NCBI RefSeq assembly: GCF_006438955.1
Contig: NZ_RCZK01000006.1
Location: forward strand, 62,001-126,000
Reading direction: 5' to 3'
DNA length: 64,000 bases
From: Sphingomonas oligophenolica
GTDB lineage: Bacteria; Pseudomonadota; Alphaproteobacteria; Sphingomonadales; Sphingomonadaceae
The notes below the pieces were generated by a model. That model searched no databases. It was not told the DNA's origin and saw only the letters and a list, made by a program, of their open reading frames with translations. The position numbers and the translations under genes were made by a program. Of this stretch, positions 50,809 through 60,123 are shown piece by piece; within the stretch, counting starts at the first letter, position 1; each line of letters begins with the position of its first letter.

Positions 50809-51876
50809 ATGACCGACGACAGGATCGACCGTGGCTGGCTCGCCGATGCGGTGCGGCGGATCGAGGCGGATTACAACCGCAGCGCCGACACCCATCTGAT
50901 CCGTGTCGATCTGCCGCACTTCGCCGGGATCACGCTCTATCTCAAGGACGAAAGTTCGCATCCCACCGGTAGCCTGAAGCACCGGCTGGCGCGATCGTTG
51001 TTCCTCTATGCGCTGTGCAACGGCTGGATCGCGCAGGGGACGTGCGTGATCGAGGCGTCGTCGGGATCGACCGCGGTGTCGGAGGCCTATTTCGCTCGGA
51101 TGCTCGGCTTGCGCTTCATCGCGGTCGTCCCCGCCAGCACCGCCGCGCCGAAACTCGACGCGATCCGCTTTCATGGCGGCGAAATCCACGCGGTCGACGA
51201 TCCGCGCACCGTCTATGCCGAGGCGCACCGGCTCGCCGCCGAAACTGGCGGTCATTATCTCGACCAGTTCACCTATGCCGAACGCGCGACCGACTGGCGC
51301 GGCAACAACAACATCGCCGAATCGATCTTCGCGCAGCTCGGGGAAGAGGAACACCCCGTCCCGCGCTGGATCGTGTGCGGTGCTGGCACCGGCGGCACCT
51401 CGGCAACGATCGGGCGCTTCATCCGCTATCAGCGCCACGCGACCGGGCTATGCGTCGCCGATCCGGTCAACTCGGTCTTCCACCGCCATTTCGCGGACCG
51501 CACCGTCGTCGCGCTGCCCCCCGGCTGCGCCTCGCGGGTCGAAGGCATCGGCCGGCCCCAGGTCGAAGCCAGCTTCGTCCCCGACGTGATCGACCGCATG
51601 GTCCCGGTCGACGACGCGGACAGCATCGGCGCGATGCGCGCGATCTCCGCGCGGCTCGGGCGCCGCGTCGGCGGCTCGACCGGCACCAACATCATGGCGT
51701 GCGCGGCATTGATCGAGGAACTGCACGCCGCGGGCGCGACCGGGAGCATCGTGACCCTGCTGTGCGACGGCGGCGACCGCTACGGCTGCACCTATTACGA
51801 CGACGCGTGGCTCGAGAGCTGCGGCATCGACTGGCGAGCCGCCGAACGGCGCATTGGGCGCCTCTTGGGCGATTGA
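50809..51876 (+). CDS. PLP-dependent cysteine synthase family protein
   Basis: A 355-residue fold-type II PLP enzyme. The Schiff-base Lys is in [15 protein letters not shown], the substrate loop in [15 protein letters not shown], and the phosphate-binding glycines in [15 protein letters not shown]. The C-terminal [15 protein letters not shown] also fits. It resembles cysteine synthase/cystathionine-beta-synthase relatives, but the CysK loop sequence is altered and the substrate is uncertain. The gap 50593-50808 upstream carries no gene. Confidence 0.85.
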   Translation: MTDDRIDRGWLADAVRRIEADYNRSADTHLIRVDLPHFAGITLYLKDESSHPTGSLKHRLARSLFLYALCNGWIAQGTCVIEASSGSTAVSEAYFARMLGLRFIAVVPASTAAPKLDAIRFHGGEIHAVDDPRTVYAEAHRLAAETGGHYLDQFTYAERATDWRGNNNIAESIFAQLGEEEHPVPRWIVCGAGTGGTSATIGRFIRYQRHATGLCVADPVNSVFHRHFADRTVVALPPGCASRVEGIGRPQVEASFVPDVIDRMVPVDDADSIGAMRAISARLGRRVGGSTGTNIMACAALIEELHAAGATGSIVTLLCDGGDRYGCTYYDDAWLESCGIDWRAAERRIGRLLGD

Positions 51877-51953
51877 TCGATCGGGTCGGCGAGCGATCGT
51901 CAGGTGTAGCGGTTCCAGCAGTGGAACGGCCTGCGCGTCTCGAACGCCGCCCG

Positions 51954-53477
51954 TCACACCCCCACCAACAACCCCTCACGCGCGATCTTGTCCCGCCATA
52001 CCAGCGGCGCGAGCTGGTGGACGTTGTGGCCCTCGCTATCCACCGCCACCGTCACCGGGAAATCGACCACCTCGAATTCGTAGATCGCCTCCATCCCCAG
52101 ATCGTCGAACCCGACCACCCGGCTACCCTTGATCGCGCGCGACACCAGGTACGCCGCACCGCCCACCGCCATCAGATACGCGCTCCTGCCCTCCGCGATC
52201 GCCTGGGTCGCATCGGGGCCGCGCTCGGCCTTTCCGACCATCGCGAGCAGCCCCTGCCCCAGCATCATCCGCGTGAACCCGTCCATCCGTGTCGCCGTCG
52301 TCGGCCCCGCCGGACCCACGACTTCCGCGCCGACTGGATCGACCGGCCCGACATAATAGATCACGCGCCCTGCGAAGCTCACCGGCAGCGGCTCGCCCTT
52401 CGCCAGCATGTCCGCGATCCGCTTGTGCGCCGCGTCGCGCCCGGTCAGCATCCGCCCGTTGAGCAGCAACCGGTCGCCCTGCTGCCAGCCCTGCACCACC
52501 GCGGGCGTCAGCGTATCGAGATCGACGCGCATCGCGGCCTTGTCGGGGGTCCAATTGACCCGCGGCCACTCATCGAGCTTGGGTGCCTCGAGATAGCTCG
52601 GCCCCGACCCGTCGAGCACGAAATGCGCATGCCGCGTCGCCGCGCAATTGGGGATCATCGCGACCGGCTTGCCCGCCGCGTGGCACGGCGCATCCTTGAT
52701 CTTGACGTCGAGGATCGTCGACAGGCCCCCCAGCCCCTGCGCCCCGATCCCGAGCGCATTGACCTTGTCGAAAATCTCGATCCGCAGCGCCTCGATATCG
52801 TTACGTGGCCCCCGCGCCTTCAGCGGCCCCATGTCGATCGGCTCCATCAGCGCCTGTTTCGCGAGCAGCACGCAATGTTCGGCGGTCCCGCCGATCCCGA
52901 TCCCGAGCATCCCCGGCGGGCACCACCCCGCGCCCATCTGCGGGAGCATCTCGACCACCCAATCGACGATGCTGTCCGACGGGTTCATCATCTTGAACTT
53001 CGACTTGTTCTCGCTGCCCCCGCCCTTCGCCGCGACATCGATCGAGACGCGCGCGCCCGGCACCATGTCGACATGGAGCACGCACGGCGTGTTGTCCTTG
53101 GTGTTGCGCCGCGTGAACGCCGGGTCCGCCAGGATCGAGGCGCGCAAGCGGTTCTCGGGGTTCAGATACGCCCGCCGCACGCCGTCATCGACGACCTCCT
53201 GCAACGACCGCGACGTATCGTCGAGCCGGCAGTCCATCCCCCATGTCACGAAGACGTTGACGATCCCGGTATCCTGGCAGATCGGCCGATGCCCCTCCGC
53301 GCACATCCGCGAATTGGTCAGGATCTGCGCGATCGCATCCTTCGCCGCAGGGCTTTGCTCCGCCTCGTAGGCGACGCCCAGCGCGCGGATATAATCCATC
53401 GGATGATAGTAACTGATGAACTGCAGCGCGTCGGCGACGCTCTCGATCAGGTCGGCGGCGCGAATTGTGGTGGTCAT
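51954..53477 (-). CDS. Fumarate hydratase class I
   Basis: A 507-residue iron-sulfur fumarase with fused alpha and beta regions. The N-terminal part has RPICQDTGIVNVFVTWG and KGGGSENKSKFKMMNPSD, then GIGGTAEHCVLLAKQAL and IPNCAATRHAHFVLDGSG. The C-terminal part has LLLNGRMLTGRDAAHKR, GPTTATRMDGFTRMMLGQGL and VDSEGHNVHQLAP. It interconverts fumarate and malate using a [4Fe-4S] cluster. The frame runs 75 codons further upstream into AT-rich sequence; the ATG at 53477 gives the family start. Confidence 0.94.
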   Translation of the reverse strand: MTTTIRAADLIESVADALQFISYYHPMDYIRALGVAYEAEQSPAAKDAIAQILTNSRMCAEGHRPICQDTGIVNVFVTWGMDCRLDDTSRSLQEVVDDGVRRAYLNPENRLRASILADPAFTRRNTKDNTPCVLHVDMVPGARVSIDVAAKGGGSENKSKFKMMNPSDSIVDWVVEMLPQMGAGWCPPGMLGIGIGGTAEHCVLLAKQALMEPIDMGPLKARGPRNDIEALRIEIFDKVNALGIGAQGLGGLSTILDVKIKDAPCHAAGKPVAMIPNCAATRHAHFVLDGSGPSYLEAPKLDEWPRVNWTPDKAAMRVDLDTLTPAVVQGWQQGDRLLLNGRMLTGRDAAHKRIADMLAKGEPLPVSFAGRVIYYVGPVDPVGAEVVGPAGPTTATRMDGFTRMMLGQGLLAMVGKAERGPDATQAIAEGRSAYLMAVGGAAYLVSRAIKGSRVVGFDDLGMEAIYEFEVVDFPVTVAVDSEGHNVHQLAPLVWRDKIAREGLLVGV

Positions 53478-53837
53478 GGGGTGGGCGTGTATCGCGCGGA
53501 GAAGCGAGGGGCAATGAGTCGGCTCGCTCGTCAGTGCCTCTGAGCGCGACCCAACGTCGAACGTCATTTCCCAAATGGATAATGTCAGGCCTCGCTCCGA
53601 TGTTCGTATATAACAATTAACGTTCAAATTTTGAATTGGGGGAATCGTTTTGATATTCAATGGTTTGTCTAACGGGTTTTGCTGTTTGCCGATATTATGC
53701 ACTAGAGATCATCATAAAATATCCGATTTCAAATAGAAAGCGGACTTGATTACTTCATCTTATAGCGCTATTGGTCTGGGCAGTACTGAGCCGAGGCAAA
53801 AGTGCCCGCCTCAACCAACGCTATGAGGAGAGGCAAG
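53478..53837. other. AT-rich intergenic region upstream of the radical SAM peptide cassette
   Basis: 360 bases between the fumarase and the divergent peptide gene. The stretch from about 53590 to 53790 is strikingly AT-rich for this genome. It holds a weak promoter (TTGATT at 53746, 17 bases, TATTGG) and a small hairpin (GAGGC ... GCCTC, 53793-53812). No gene is supported. It probably arrived together with the peptide cassette. Confidence 0.55.
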
Positions 53838-54104
53838 ATGACCAAAGCGAACGACGCAGCGAAGGCGCTTCGTAATCCCAAGGAACTCGCTGCGTTTCTA
53901 CATTCCCCAAAGGACTATATCGCGCACAAGGGCATTGACGTGAACGACGAAAATACGGCGCGGAGCTTCGAGCAATACGCGCGCACGTTGATCGAAAACG
54001 TCAACGCCGCCAATAGGTCGGTCGGCCTGTCCGACATCGAGGCTGCCGATTGGGGCATCGGCGCGGGTTGCTGCAACTCCAAGGTCATGCTCGCCAGCCG
54101 ATGA
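53838..54104 (+). CDS. Putative RiPP precursor peptide
   Basis: An 88-residue peptide. Residues 1-60 are a charged, helical, leader-like region in which NPKELAAFLHSPKDYIAHKG resembles, loosely, nitrile-hydratase-type leaders. The C-terminal part changes character to DWGIGAGCCNSKVMLASR, with W72, two glycines, C78 and C79. AGGAGAGG six bases before the ATG is a strong ribosome site. The stop overlaps the start of the radical SAM gene (ATGA). Small size, leader/core split, Cys-Cys core and direct coupling to a SPASM enzyme indicate a ribosomally made, modified peptide. I do not recognise the family; the modification and function are unknown. Confidence 0.75.
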   Translation: MTKANDAAKALRNPKELAAFLHSPKDYIAHKGIDVNDENTARSFEQYARTLIENVNAANRSVGLSDIEAADWGIGAGCCNSKVMLASR

Positions 54105-55240
54105 AAAGTTTGGTCGTCTATGCCGCCAGTGGCTGCAATCTGCGTTGCCGCCACTGCGCGGTAGGATCCGACCAAGCGACGCCCCGCGACAGCCTTTCGA
54201 TGGACGAACTTGTGTCGATCATCGAGGACGCGGGGCGGATCGGCGTTCAGTTCGTCACGCTGATCGGCGGGGAGGTCTCGTACGTTCACGCCGATCTGTC
54301 GCCCGCCCTGGCTGCTGCCGAGCGCGCCGGCGTCACCATCTCGATCAACACCAATCTGCATTTTCCCGATCGGATCATTCCGCTGCTTTCTTACGAGAGC
54401 ATGGGAAATATCGCCTTCTCGCTCGACGGTGCGACGGCCGAGACGAACGATCGCGTCCGCGGCAAGGGATCGTTCGCGAAGGCGCTAGCCGCGCTGGAGG
54501 CGATCCATGCATCGGGCCGCCTCGGGGGCCACACCACGCTCGACATGAACTACACGCTAAACCGCATCAACGCGCCCGAAGCCTATGAGGTGATCGCGCT
54601 CGCCAATAAGTTGGGCGTCAATAAACTGAATCTCGCGCTCACCGAGCCACGCGATTTCGCGATCCGCAACAGCGACCTGCTGACACTGCACGACGAGGAA
54701 CTGGTGAACGCGTTCGTTTCGATCATCACGATGTGGCGGATGCACGGCGAGACGCAGTTGGAAACGAATATCCCGCCGCTGTTCCACCGCTACTACGCCG
54801 ACCGATTCGGCAGCAGTCCCTTCCCCGCCAACTTCGACGCATGCGGGGGGACGCAAGTCTATGGGTATGTCGATGCCCATGGCAATCACTTCCCCTGCCC
54901 GGGAATGGGCTTCGAGCATAATCGTCAACCCGATAGCGATCGTATATTCGCGAACGTCAACACCAAGTCCCGGCGGCTCGATACGATCCAGCGCGAACCA
55001 GTGTTCGCTGATTTCGACACCGCGCGCGCCTCGGGCGAATTGATGGCGGATTATTTCCCCTGTTCGGCGTGCTCGTTCCGCGCCGCGTGCCGCCCCTGCA
55101 CGAGTAGCAAGCTCGAGGGCGGCGCGTATCGCACGCAGCCGTTATGCGAAGCGCTGTTCAAGACCGCCGATGCGACCGTACCGGGCTTTACCGACCGATA
55201 TTTCGACGAAGGAACACGGTTGGTCGATCGCCTTTGCTGA
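54101..55240 (+). CDS. Radical SAM/SPASM peptide maturase
   Basis: A 379-residue radical SAM enzyme. The [4Fe-4S]-SAM motif is C12-NLR-C16-RH-C19 at the extreme N-terminus, followed by the GGE-type motif (LIGGEVSY, about 55-62). The C-terminal SPASM domain has C248, C266, C321-x2-C324-x5-C330-x2-C333 and C349, enough for two auxiliary clusters, and the chain ends in C379. SPASM enzymes often install thioether, C-C or other crosslinks in peptides. It is coupled to the preceding peptide gene. No transporter, protease or RRE protein lies next to it, so export, if any, uses other genes. Confidence 0.88.
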   Translation: MKSLVVYAASGCNLRCRHCAVGSDQATPRDSLSMDELVSIIEDAGRIGVQFVTLIGGEVSYVHADLSPALAAAERAGVTISINTNLHFPDRIIPLLSYESMGNIAFSLDGATAETNDRVRGKGSFAKALAALEAIHASGRLGGHTTLDMNYTLNRINAPEAYEVIALANKLGVNKLNLALTEPRDFAIRNSDLLTLHDEELVNAFVSIITMWRMHGETQLETNIPPLFHRYYADRFGSSPFPANFDACGGTQVYGYVDAHGNHFPCPGMGFEHNRQPDSDRIFANVNTKSRRLDTIQREPVFADFDTARASGELMADYFPCSACSFRAACRPCTSSKLEGGAYRTQPLCEALFKTADATVPGFTDRYFDEGTRLVDRLC

Positions 55241-55246
55241 ACGCCT

Positions 55247-57067
55247 CTACCCCTCGTCCCCCATCCTCAGCGCCGCGATGAACGCCTCCTGCGGGATGCT
55301 GACGCTGCCATATTCGCGCATCTTCGCCTTGCCCTTCTTCTGCTTTTCCAGCAGCTTCTTCTTACGCGTCGCGTCGCCACCATAGCATTTGGCGGTCACG
55401 TCCTTGCGCATCGCGCTGATCGTCTCGCGCGCGATCACCTTGCCGCCGATCGCGGCCTGAATCGGAATCTTGAACAGGTGGCGCGGGATCAGTTCCTTCA
55501 GCCGCTCGACCATCCCGCGCCCGCGCACCTCCGCGGTGCCGCGGTGGACGATCATGCTCAGCGCATCGACCGGCTCTTCGTTGACGAGGATACCCATCTT
55601 GACCAGGTCGCCCTCGCGATAGCCGATCTGGGTATAGTCGAAGCTCGCATAGCCCTTCGACAGCGATTTCAGCCGGTCGTAGAAATCGAACACCACCTCG
55701 TTGAGCGGCAGTTCGTACGTCGCCTGCGCACGCCCGCCGACATAGGTCAGGTTCTTCTGGATCCCGCGCCGGTCCTGGCACAGCTTCAGGATGCTGCCGA
55801 GATACTCGTCGGGGACATAGATCGTCGCGTTGATCCACGGTTCGCTGATCGTCGCGATCTTGTTCGGCTCGGGCATGTCGGCGGGATTGTGGAGCTCGAT
55901 CTGCGTGACGCCCGCGGGATCGGGATGCGTCAGTTCGATCTCGTACACCACCGACGGCGCGGTGGTGATAAGATCGAGGTCGTATTCGCGCGTCAGACGT
56001 TCCTGGATGATCTCGAGATGGAGCAGCCCCAAGAACCCGCAGCGGAACCCGAACCCCAGTGCGGCGCTCGTCTCCGTCTCGAAGCTGAATGACGCATCGT
56101 TCAATCGCAGCTTCGAAATACTCTCGCGCAGCTTCTCGAAGTCGTTGGCATCGACCGGGAACAACCCGCAGAACACCACCGGCTGGACTTCCTTGAACCC
56201 CTCCAACGCCTGCAGCGCGGGGCGCTTGGCATCGGTCAGCGTATCGCCGACCCGCGCCTGTGCGACATCCTTGATCTGCGCGGTGATGAAGCCGATCTCG
56301 CCCGCGCTCAGGTCATTGAGCTGTTCGATCTTGGGCCGGAAACAGCCGACCCGGTCGACCAGATGCGTCGTCCCAGCGTTCATGAACTTGATCTGCTGGC
56401 CCTTCTTCATCACCCCGTCGATCACGCGGACCAGGATGACCACGCCCAGATACGGGTCGTACCAGCTATCGACCAGCATCGCCTTTAGGGGCGCTTGCGG
56501 GTCGCCCTTGGGCGCCGGGATCTTCTTGACGATCACCTCCAGAATCTCGGCGATCCCGATTCCCGTCTTGGCCGACGCCAGCACCGCCTCGGACGCGTCG
56601 ATCCCGATCACGTCCTCGATTTCCTTGCGCACCATCTCGGGCTCGGCGGCGGGCAGGTCGATCTTGTTGATCACCGGCACGATCTCGTGATCATGCTCGA
56701 TCGACTGGTACACATTGGCGAGCGTCTGCGCCTCGACCCCCTGCGCCGCATCGACCACCAGCAACGCGCCCTCGCACGCGGCTAGGCTCCGGCTCACCTC
56801 ATACGCGAAATCGACGTGCCCCGGCGTGTCCATCAGGTTGAGTTCGTATTCGATGCCGTCCTGCGCGGTGTACGCCAGCCGCACCGTCTGCGCCTTGATC
56901 GTGATCCCGCGCTCTTTCTCGATGTCCATGTTGTCGAGCACCTGCTCGCTCATTTCGCGCAGCGACAGCCCGCCGGTCAGCTGGATCAGCCGGTCGGCGA
57001 GCGTCGACTTGCCATGATCGATATGCGCGATGATCGAGAAATTGCGGATGCGGGAAAGCGGGGTCAT
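55247..57067 (-). CDS. lepA: Elongation factor 4 (LepA)
   Basis: A 606-residue LepA, normal length. The GTPase domain has [27 protein letters not shown] and [11 protein letters not shown]; domains II, III and V follow, and the LepA-specific C-terminal domain contains [23 protein letters not shown] sequence. It binds ribosomes and affects initiation and back-translocation under stress. The end converges on the radical SAM gene with a six-base gap, so the cassette abuts it closely. Confidence 0.96.
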   Translation of the reverse strand: MTPLSRIRNFSIIAHIDHGKSTLADRLIQLTGGLSLREMSEQVLDNMDIEKERGITIKAQTVRLAYTAQDGIEYELNLMDTPGHVDFAYEVSRSLAACEGALLVVDAAQGVEAQTLANVYQSIEHDHEIVPVINKIDLPAAEPEMVRKEIEDVIGIDASEAVLASAKTGIGIAEILEVIVKKIPAPKGDPQAPLKAMLVDSWYDPYLGVVILVRVIDGVMKKGQQIKFMNAGTTHLVDRVGCFRPKIEQLNDLSAGEIGFITAQIKDVAQARVGDTLTDAKRPALQALEGFKEVQPVVFCGLFPVDANDFEKLRESISKLRLNDASFSFETETSAALGFGFRCGFLGLLHLEIIQERLTREYDLDLITTAPSVVYEIELTHPDPAGVTQIELHNPADMPEPNKIATISEPWINATIYVPDEYLGSILKLCQDRRGIQKNLTYVGGRAQATYELPLNEVVFDFYDRLKSLSKGYASFDYTQIGYREGDLVKMGILVNEEPVDALSMIVHRGTAEVRGRGMVERLKELIPRHLFKIPIQAAIGGKVIARETISAMRKDVTAKCYGGDATRKKKLLEKQKKGKAKMREYGSVSIPQEAFIAALRMGDEG

Positions 57068-57132
57068 GCGCGCGCCCTAGCAGGCGGATGTTGCGTTGCC
57101 AAAGGCGCGCGCAATGCGGGGTTCGCGCGGCG

Positions 57133-57909
57133 TCACGCCGCCGCCGATTCGCCCCCGTCCTCGCGCACCGCCAGCAGGTGATAGCAGCGCGCGACCTGTC
57201 GATACGGATCGCGCTGCCCCGCGAGCCATTCGGCCTAGAGCAGCTCGTCGGGTTCGTCGGTATCGATCGGGCGGTCGTGATGGTCGGTGAAGATCCCGAT
57301 CCCCGACCAGGACGCGACCGGCGCCCCCGCCGCGGCCAGCAGCGCCGCGACCGCCGCGCGCGGGTGATTGCGACTCGCGGCATAGCGCGCGTGGCGCTGA
57401 TCGCCGGTCTCGAGCGCGATCCGCGCCTCGCGCCAGCGTCCCGCCAGTCCCGGACGCATCGCGATCGCCGCCGGCGATACTGCGGCGATCGACACCAGTC
57501 CGCCACGTCGCGCGAGCGCCACCGCGGTGCCGATCAACGGCGCGGGATCGTCCTCGTACATCAACACGCTGTGGCAACACACCAGATCGGCATCGCCCGG
57601 CGCCGCCAGCCGCCCGGTCGCCGCGTCGCCTTCGACGATCGCGACGCGCGCCGCGATCGCCGCGGGCGCTGCCGCCAGCCGCGCGCGGCCGATCGCGATC
57701 ATCCGCGGGTCGATGTCGACCGCCACCACCCGGTGTCCCATCGCCGCCAGCCGGAGGGCAAGCGCGGCGTCACCTCCGCCAAGATCGACGACCTTGGCAC
57801 CGCACGGCAGCTGCGGAGACAACGTCCGCACGATCATCTCTTCGGCGATCCCGCCGCCGCCACCGCCGAACGCGTCGACGATCCCGGATGCGGCGGTCCA
57901 GTAATTCAA
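57133..57909 (-). pseudogene. Class I SAM-dependent methyltransferase with in-frame stop
   Basis: The gene starts with TTG at 57909, overlapping the stop of the upstream peptidase gene (TTGA). The Rossmann methyltransferase domain shows AKVVDLGGGDAALALRLAAM, VVAVDIDPRMIAIGRARL and VEGDAATGRLAAPGDADLVC. A TAG at 57235-57237 stops it after 224 residues; the frame then continues for 33 codons with a plausible family tail (AEWLAGQRDPYRQVARCYHL) to a TGA at 57133. SmtA/CmoM-like methyltransferases end in this way. So the enzyme lacks its last helix unless the stop is read through or is a sequence error. It is the third gene of the repeat-peptide operon. Confidence 0.83.
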
Positions 57910-59075
57910 CCGCCTGCCCCCGCGCTCTCGACGAGCGCCGGGATGACGCAGGGGGTCAGCACGCCGTCGGTGAGCAGCCCGCAGCAATCCCCCTCTTCGA
58001 TCTCGAGCACGTCGGGCGAGAACACATCCTCGTCGCGGGTACTGGTCGGGTGCGGCGCGTCGGAAGGCACCAGCGCCTCGAGATCGATCGGGTCAACCGC
58101 ACCGGGGATCGTGATCAAGCCGCCCCGCGCGATCAGGTCGAGATGGATCGCGCATTGATAGCCGACGACGCCCGGATCCTGGTTATGCTGGCCCAACCCC
58201 AGGTGAACCCCGGGGCGCCGCTCGTTGATGTGCGAATTCATCGCGATCGGTTCGTCGATCCGAAAGTTCGTCCCGAACCCCAGTTCGCCGATGTTATAGG
58301 CGCAATGCGTGGTCAGGCACTGGTCGAGGAACCGCGCGATCCGGGCGTCGTCACACGCGTGCGAGACGACCCGGCCGTCGACGATCTCGATCGTCACCGG
58401 CGTCTTATCGAGCCGCACGTCGTCCTCGGTGATCGCGTTGACGTTATACGCGAAGTCGGCGACGTGGACGCCCGAAATCCGCGCAGGAAAGGTTGCAACC
58501 TCGCCGGCCGGCAGGATGACCGTCCCACCCATCCGCGCCCGCCCGCGATTGCTGATCCAGCGATGCTTGGCCGAATCGAGCGTCACCGCCAGATCGGTCC
58601 CGCCGCGCGTGGTGATCCGCAATTCGCTGGCCGTGGTGAGGCGTTCGAGGATCGCGGCATTGCGCCGCGACAGTTCCGCGGGCGATGCCCGCAACGCATC
58701 GGCGAACAGGCTATCGCTGGCGCTGTTCGATCGAAAGACGAGCTGGCGATCGCGCGGATACGCCGACAGCGCGTCGTTGAGCGCCCCGGTATGCGAAAAC
58801 GTGTCGCGTTCGAAGCTCAGCACGACCAACCGCCCGGTGAGCAGCGCGGGACGGGGCAGCGCCGCGGCGAGCCGCTCGGCGAACCCCGGATCGTGGAGCG
58901 GCGCCATCCACACCCGCTCGAACCCGATCCCGCGCAATTCGAGCGCGGCGGAGACGAGGGCGGCGGATCGCTGGCTGTCGCTGGTATACAGCAACAGCAC
59001 GCGATCGCCGCCGACGATCCCCACATAATCGTCGAGCAGGGCCTGCACCCCGCGCCAGACCTGCTCGTCGCTCAT
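57906..59075 (-). CDS. M29-family-like metallo-aminopeptidase
   Basis: A 389-residue protein of the thermophilic metalloprotease/leucyl aminopeptidase (M29) type. Candidate metal ligands lie in the family order: E192 (PAGEVATFP), E264 (IGELGFGTN), H291/H297 (GVHLGLGQH), and H311-x-D313 (HLDLI). The N-terminal 150 residues form a separate alpha/beta region. The ATG at 59075 overlaps the stop of the repeat peptide gene (ATGA); the frame further upstream is antisense noise. The C-terminal tail carries a fragment of a genomic repeat. In this operon it could trim or activate the peptide, but a general peptidase is also possible. Confidence 0.8.
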   Translation of the reverse strand: MSDEQVWRGVQALLDDYVGIVGGDRVLLLYTSDSQRSAALVSAALELRGIGFERVWMAPLHDPGFAERLAAALPRPALLTGRLVVLSFERDTFSHTGALNDALSAYPRDRQLVFRSNSASDSLFADALRASPAELSRRNAAILERLTTASELRITTRGGTDLAVTLDSAKHRWISNRGRARMGGTVILPAGEVATFPARISGVHVADFAYNVNAITEDDVRLDKTPVTIEIVDGRVVSHACDDARIARFLDQCLTTHCAYNIGELGFGTNFRIDEPIAMNSHINERRPGVHLGLGQHNQDPGVVGYQCAIHLDLIARGGLITIPGAVDPIDLEALVPSDAPHPTSTRDEDVFSPDVLEIEEGDCCGLLTDGVLTPCVIPALVESAGAGG

Positions 59076-59368
59076 CCCGCCTTCTTCGCGGCAAGGCCGC
59101 CACGATCGGCCAGCGCGGCCGATGCGGTGCTGTAGCTGATCGACCACGCGACCTCGGTGCCGCGCAGCAGCGGGCTCGACTCGCCCAAGGTGGCCGCCGC
59201 GGTGCTGTACGAGATCGTCCAGGCAGCGTCCGCGCCCTTGACGATGTCGGTCACATGCGCGGTGAGGTCGGCGACCTTGAAGGTTGCTTCCTTCGACCGG
59301 CTTTCGCGCATCACGTCGGCGGTTACCCGAGCGACGATATCTTTCACTTCCTGTTCGCTTGCCACCAT
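59072..59368 (-). CDS. Putative precursor peptide with two tandem core-like repeats
   Basis: A 98-residue peptide. Residues 1-47 are a charged helical leader-like part. Then AAWTISYSTAAATL (48-61) and VAWSISYSTASAAL (73-86) form two nearly identical units with a 25-residue period, each with W, Y and several Ser/Thr. A short basic tail follows. GGGAG precedes the ATG at 59368. Its stop overlaps the start of the M29-type gene, which in turn overlaps a methyltransferase gene. Repeated cores behind a helical leader, coupled to tailoring-type enzymes, resemble multi-core RiPP precursors. I know no described family with this repeat; structural or chaperone roles are alternatives. Confidence 0.68.
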   Translation of the reverse strand: MVASEQEVKDIVARVTADVMRESRSKEATFKVADLTAHVTDIVKGADAAWTISYSTAAATLGESSPLLRGTEVAWSISYSTASAALADRGGLAAKKAG

Positions 59369-59595
59369 CCTTCTCCCAATGCTGGCTACGCCCCGCCGGG
59401 ATGACGAGAGAGCCATCACGAAGACTGATCCCGACGGCTGGTTCGAACAACGGCGATGCGATCCGAAATGGAGGCTGGAGGTCGGGATACGGAATAAAAC
59501 CGGCGCTAGCGCATTGGGCAGCCACGGCAGTTTTTAGGTCCGCTTCGGTTACGGTTTTTGAGGGATAACCAGCGCACCTATCACGTGCTGCGCGA

Positions 59596-60123
59596 TCATC
59601 GCTGATCATCGGCAGCGACACCGATCGCGCGCAGCACGCTCGCCCACCGCGCCTCGCCCACACCGCTCACCAGCCGCCACGCCACCCCACGCCGGTCCAG
59701 TTCCGCCTTCGACAGGTCGAAGAACCGCCGCCGCGCCGCGTCGGTCCCGAACATCCGCGTCCCGTCCCCCACCCAAGGCAGGTCGATGTCGAACAGCAGG
59801 TACAGGTCCGCGCAGCCGTCCCACGCGTCGAACCACGGATCGCGCCGCCCGAACAACATGTCCGCCCACACCGCGGTCATCAGCGGATCGGTGTCGAGGA
59901 TCGCCGGATACCGCCCCTGCGCCAGCGCGGCGCGGGTCATCTCGTCGTGCCCCTTGGCGATGCTGACGAGGTCCGCCATCGCAAACTCGGTGCCGTGCAT
60001 CTCGGCATAGTCGCGGCCATATTCGTCGACCAGCGGCGTGCCCAGCTGCGCCGCCAGCCGCGCGCCGATCGTCGACTTGCCCGTGCTCTCGGGACCGTGG
60101 AGGCAGATCGAACGCAGCGTCAC
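59596..60123 (-). CDS. NadR-like nicotinamide riboside kinase / AAA ATPase
   Basis: A 175-residue P-loop protein with HGPESTGKSTIGARLAAQLG, VDEYGRDYAEMHG and ILDTDPLMTAVWADMLFG, the signature of the kinase domain of NadR. The adenylyltransferase domain of full NadR is absent. It would phosphorylate nicotinamide riboside to NMN. The start is GTG overlapping the stop of the pnuC-like gene (GTGA), which supports the assignment to NAD salvage: uptake by PnuC, trapping by this kinase. Confidence 0.87.
   Translation of the reverse strand: MTLRSICLHGPESTGKSTIGARLAAQLGTPLVDEYGRDYAEMHGTEFAMADLVSIAKGHDEMTRAALAQGRYPAILDTDPLMTAVWADMLFGRRDPWFDAWDGCADLYLLFDIDLPWVGDGTRMFGTDAARRRFFDLSKAELDRRGVAWRLVSGVGEARWASVLRAIGVAADDQR

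Noticed and set aside
51015..53543. Open frame of 842 codons spanning the cysteine-synthase-like gene and antisense to fumarase
   Set aside because: Out of frame with one real gene and antisense to the other; composition is typical of shadow frames.
59076..59663. N-terminal extension of the M29-type gene by 196 codons
   Set aside because: It overlaps the repeat-peptide gene in another frame; MSDEQVWRG at 59075 with an ATGA overlap is the natural start.
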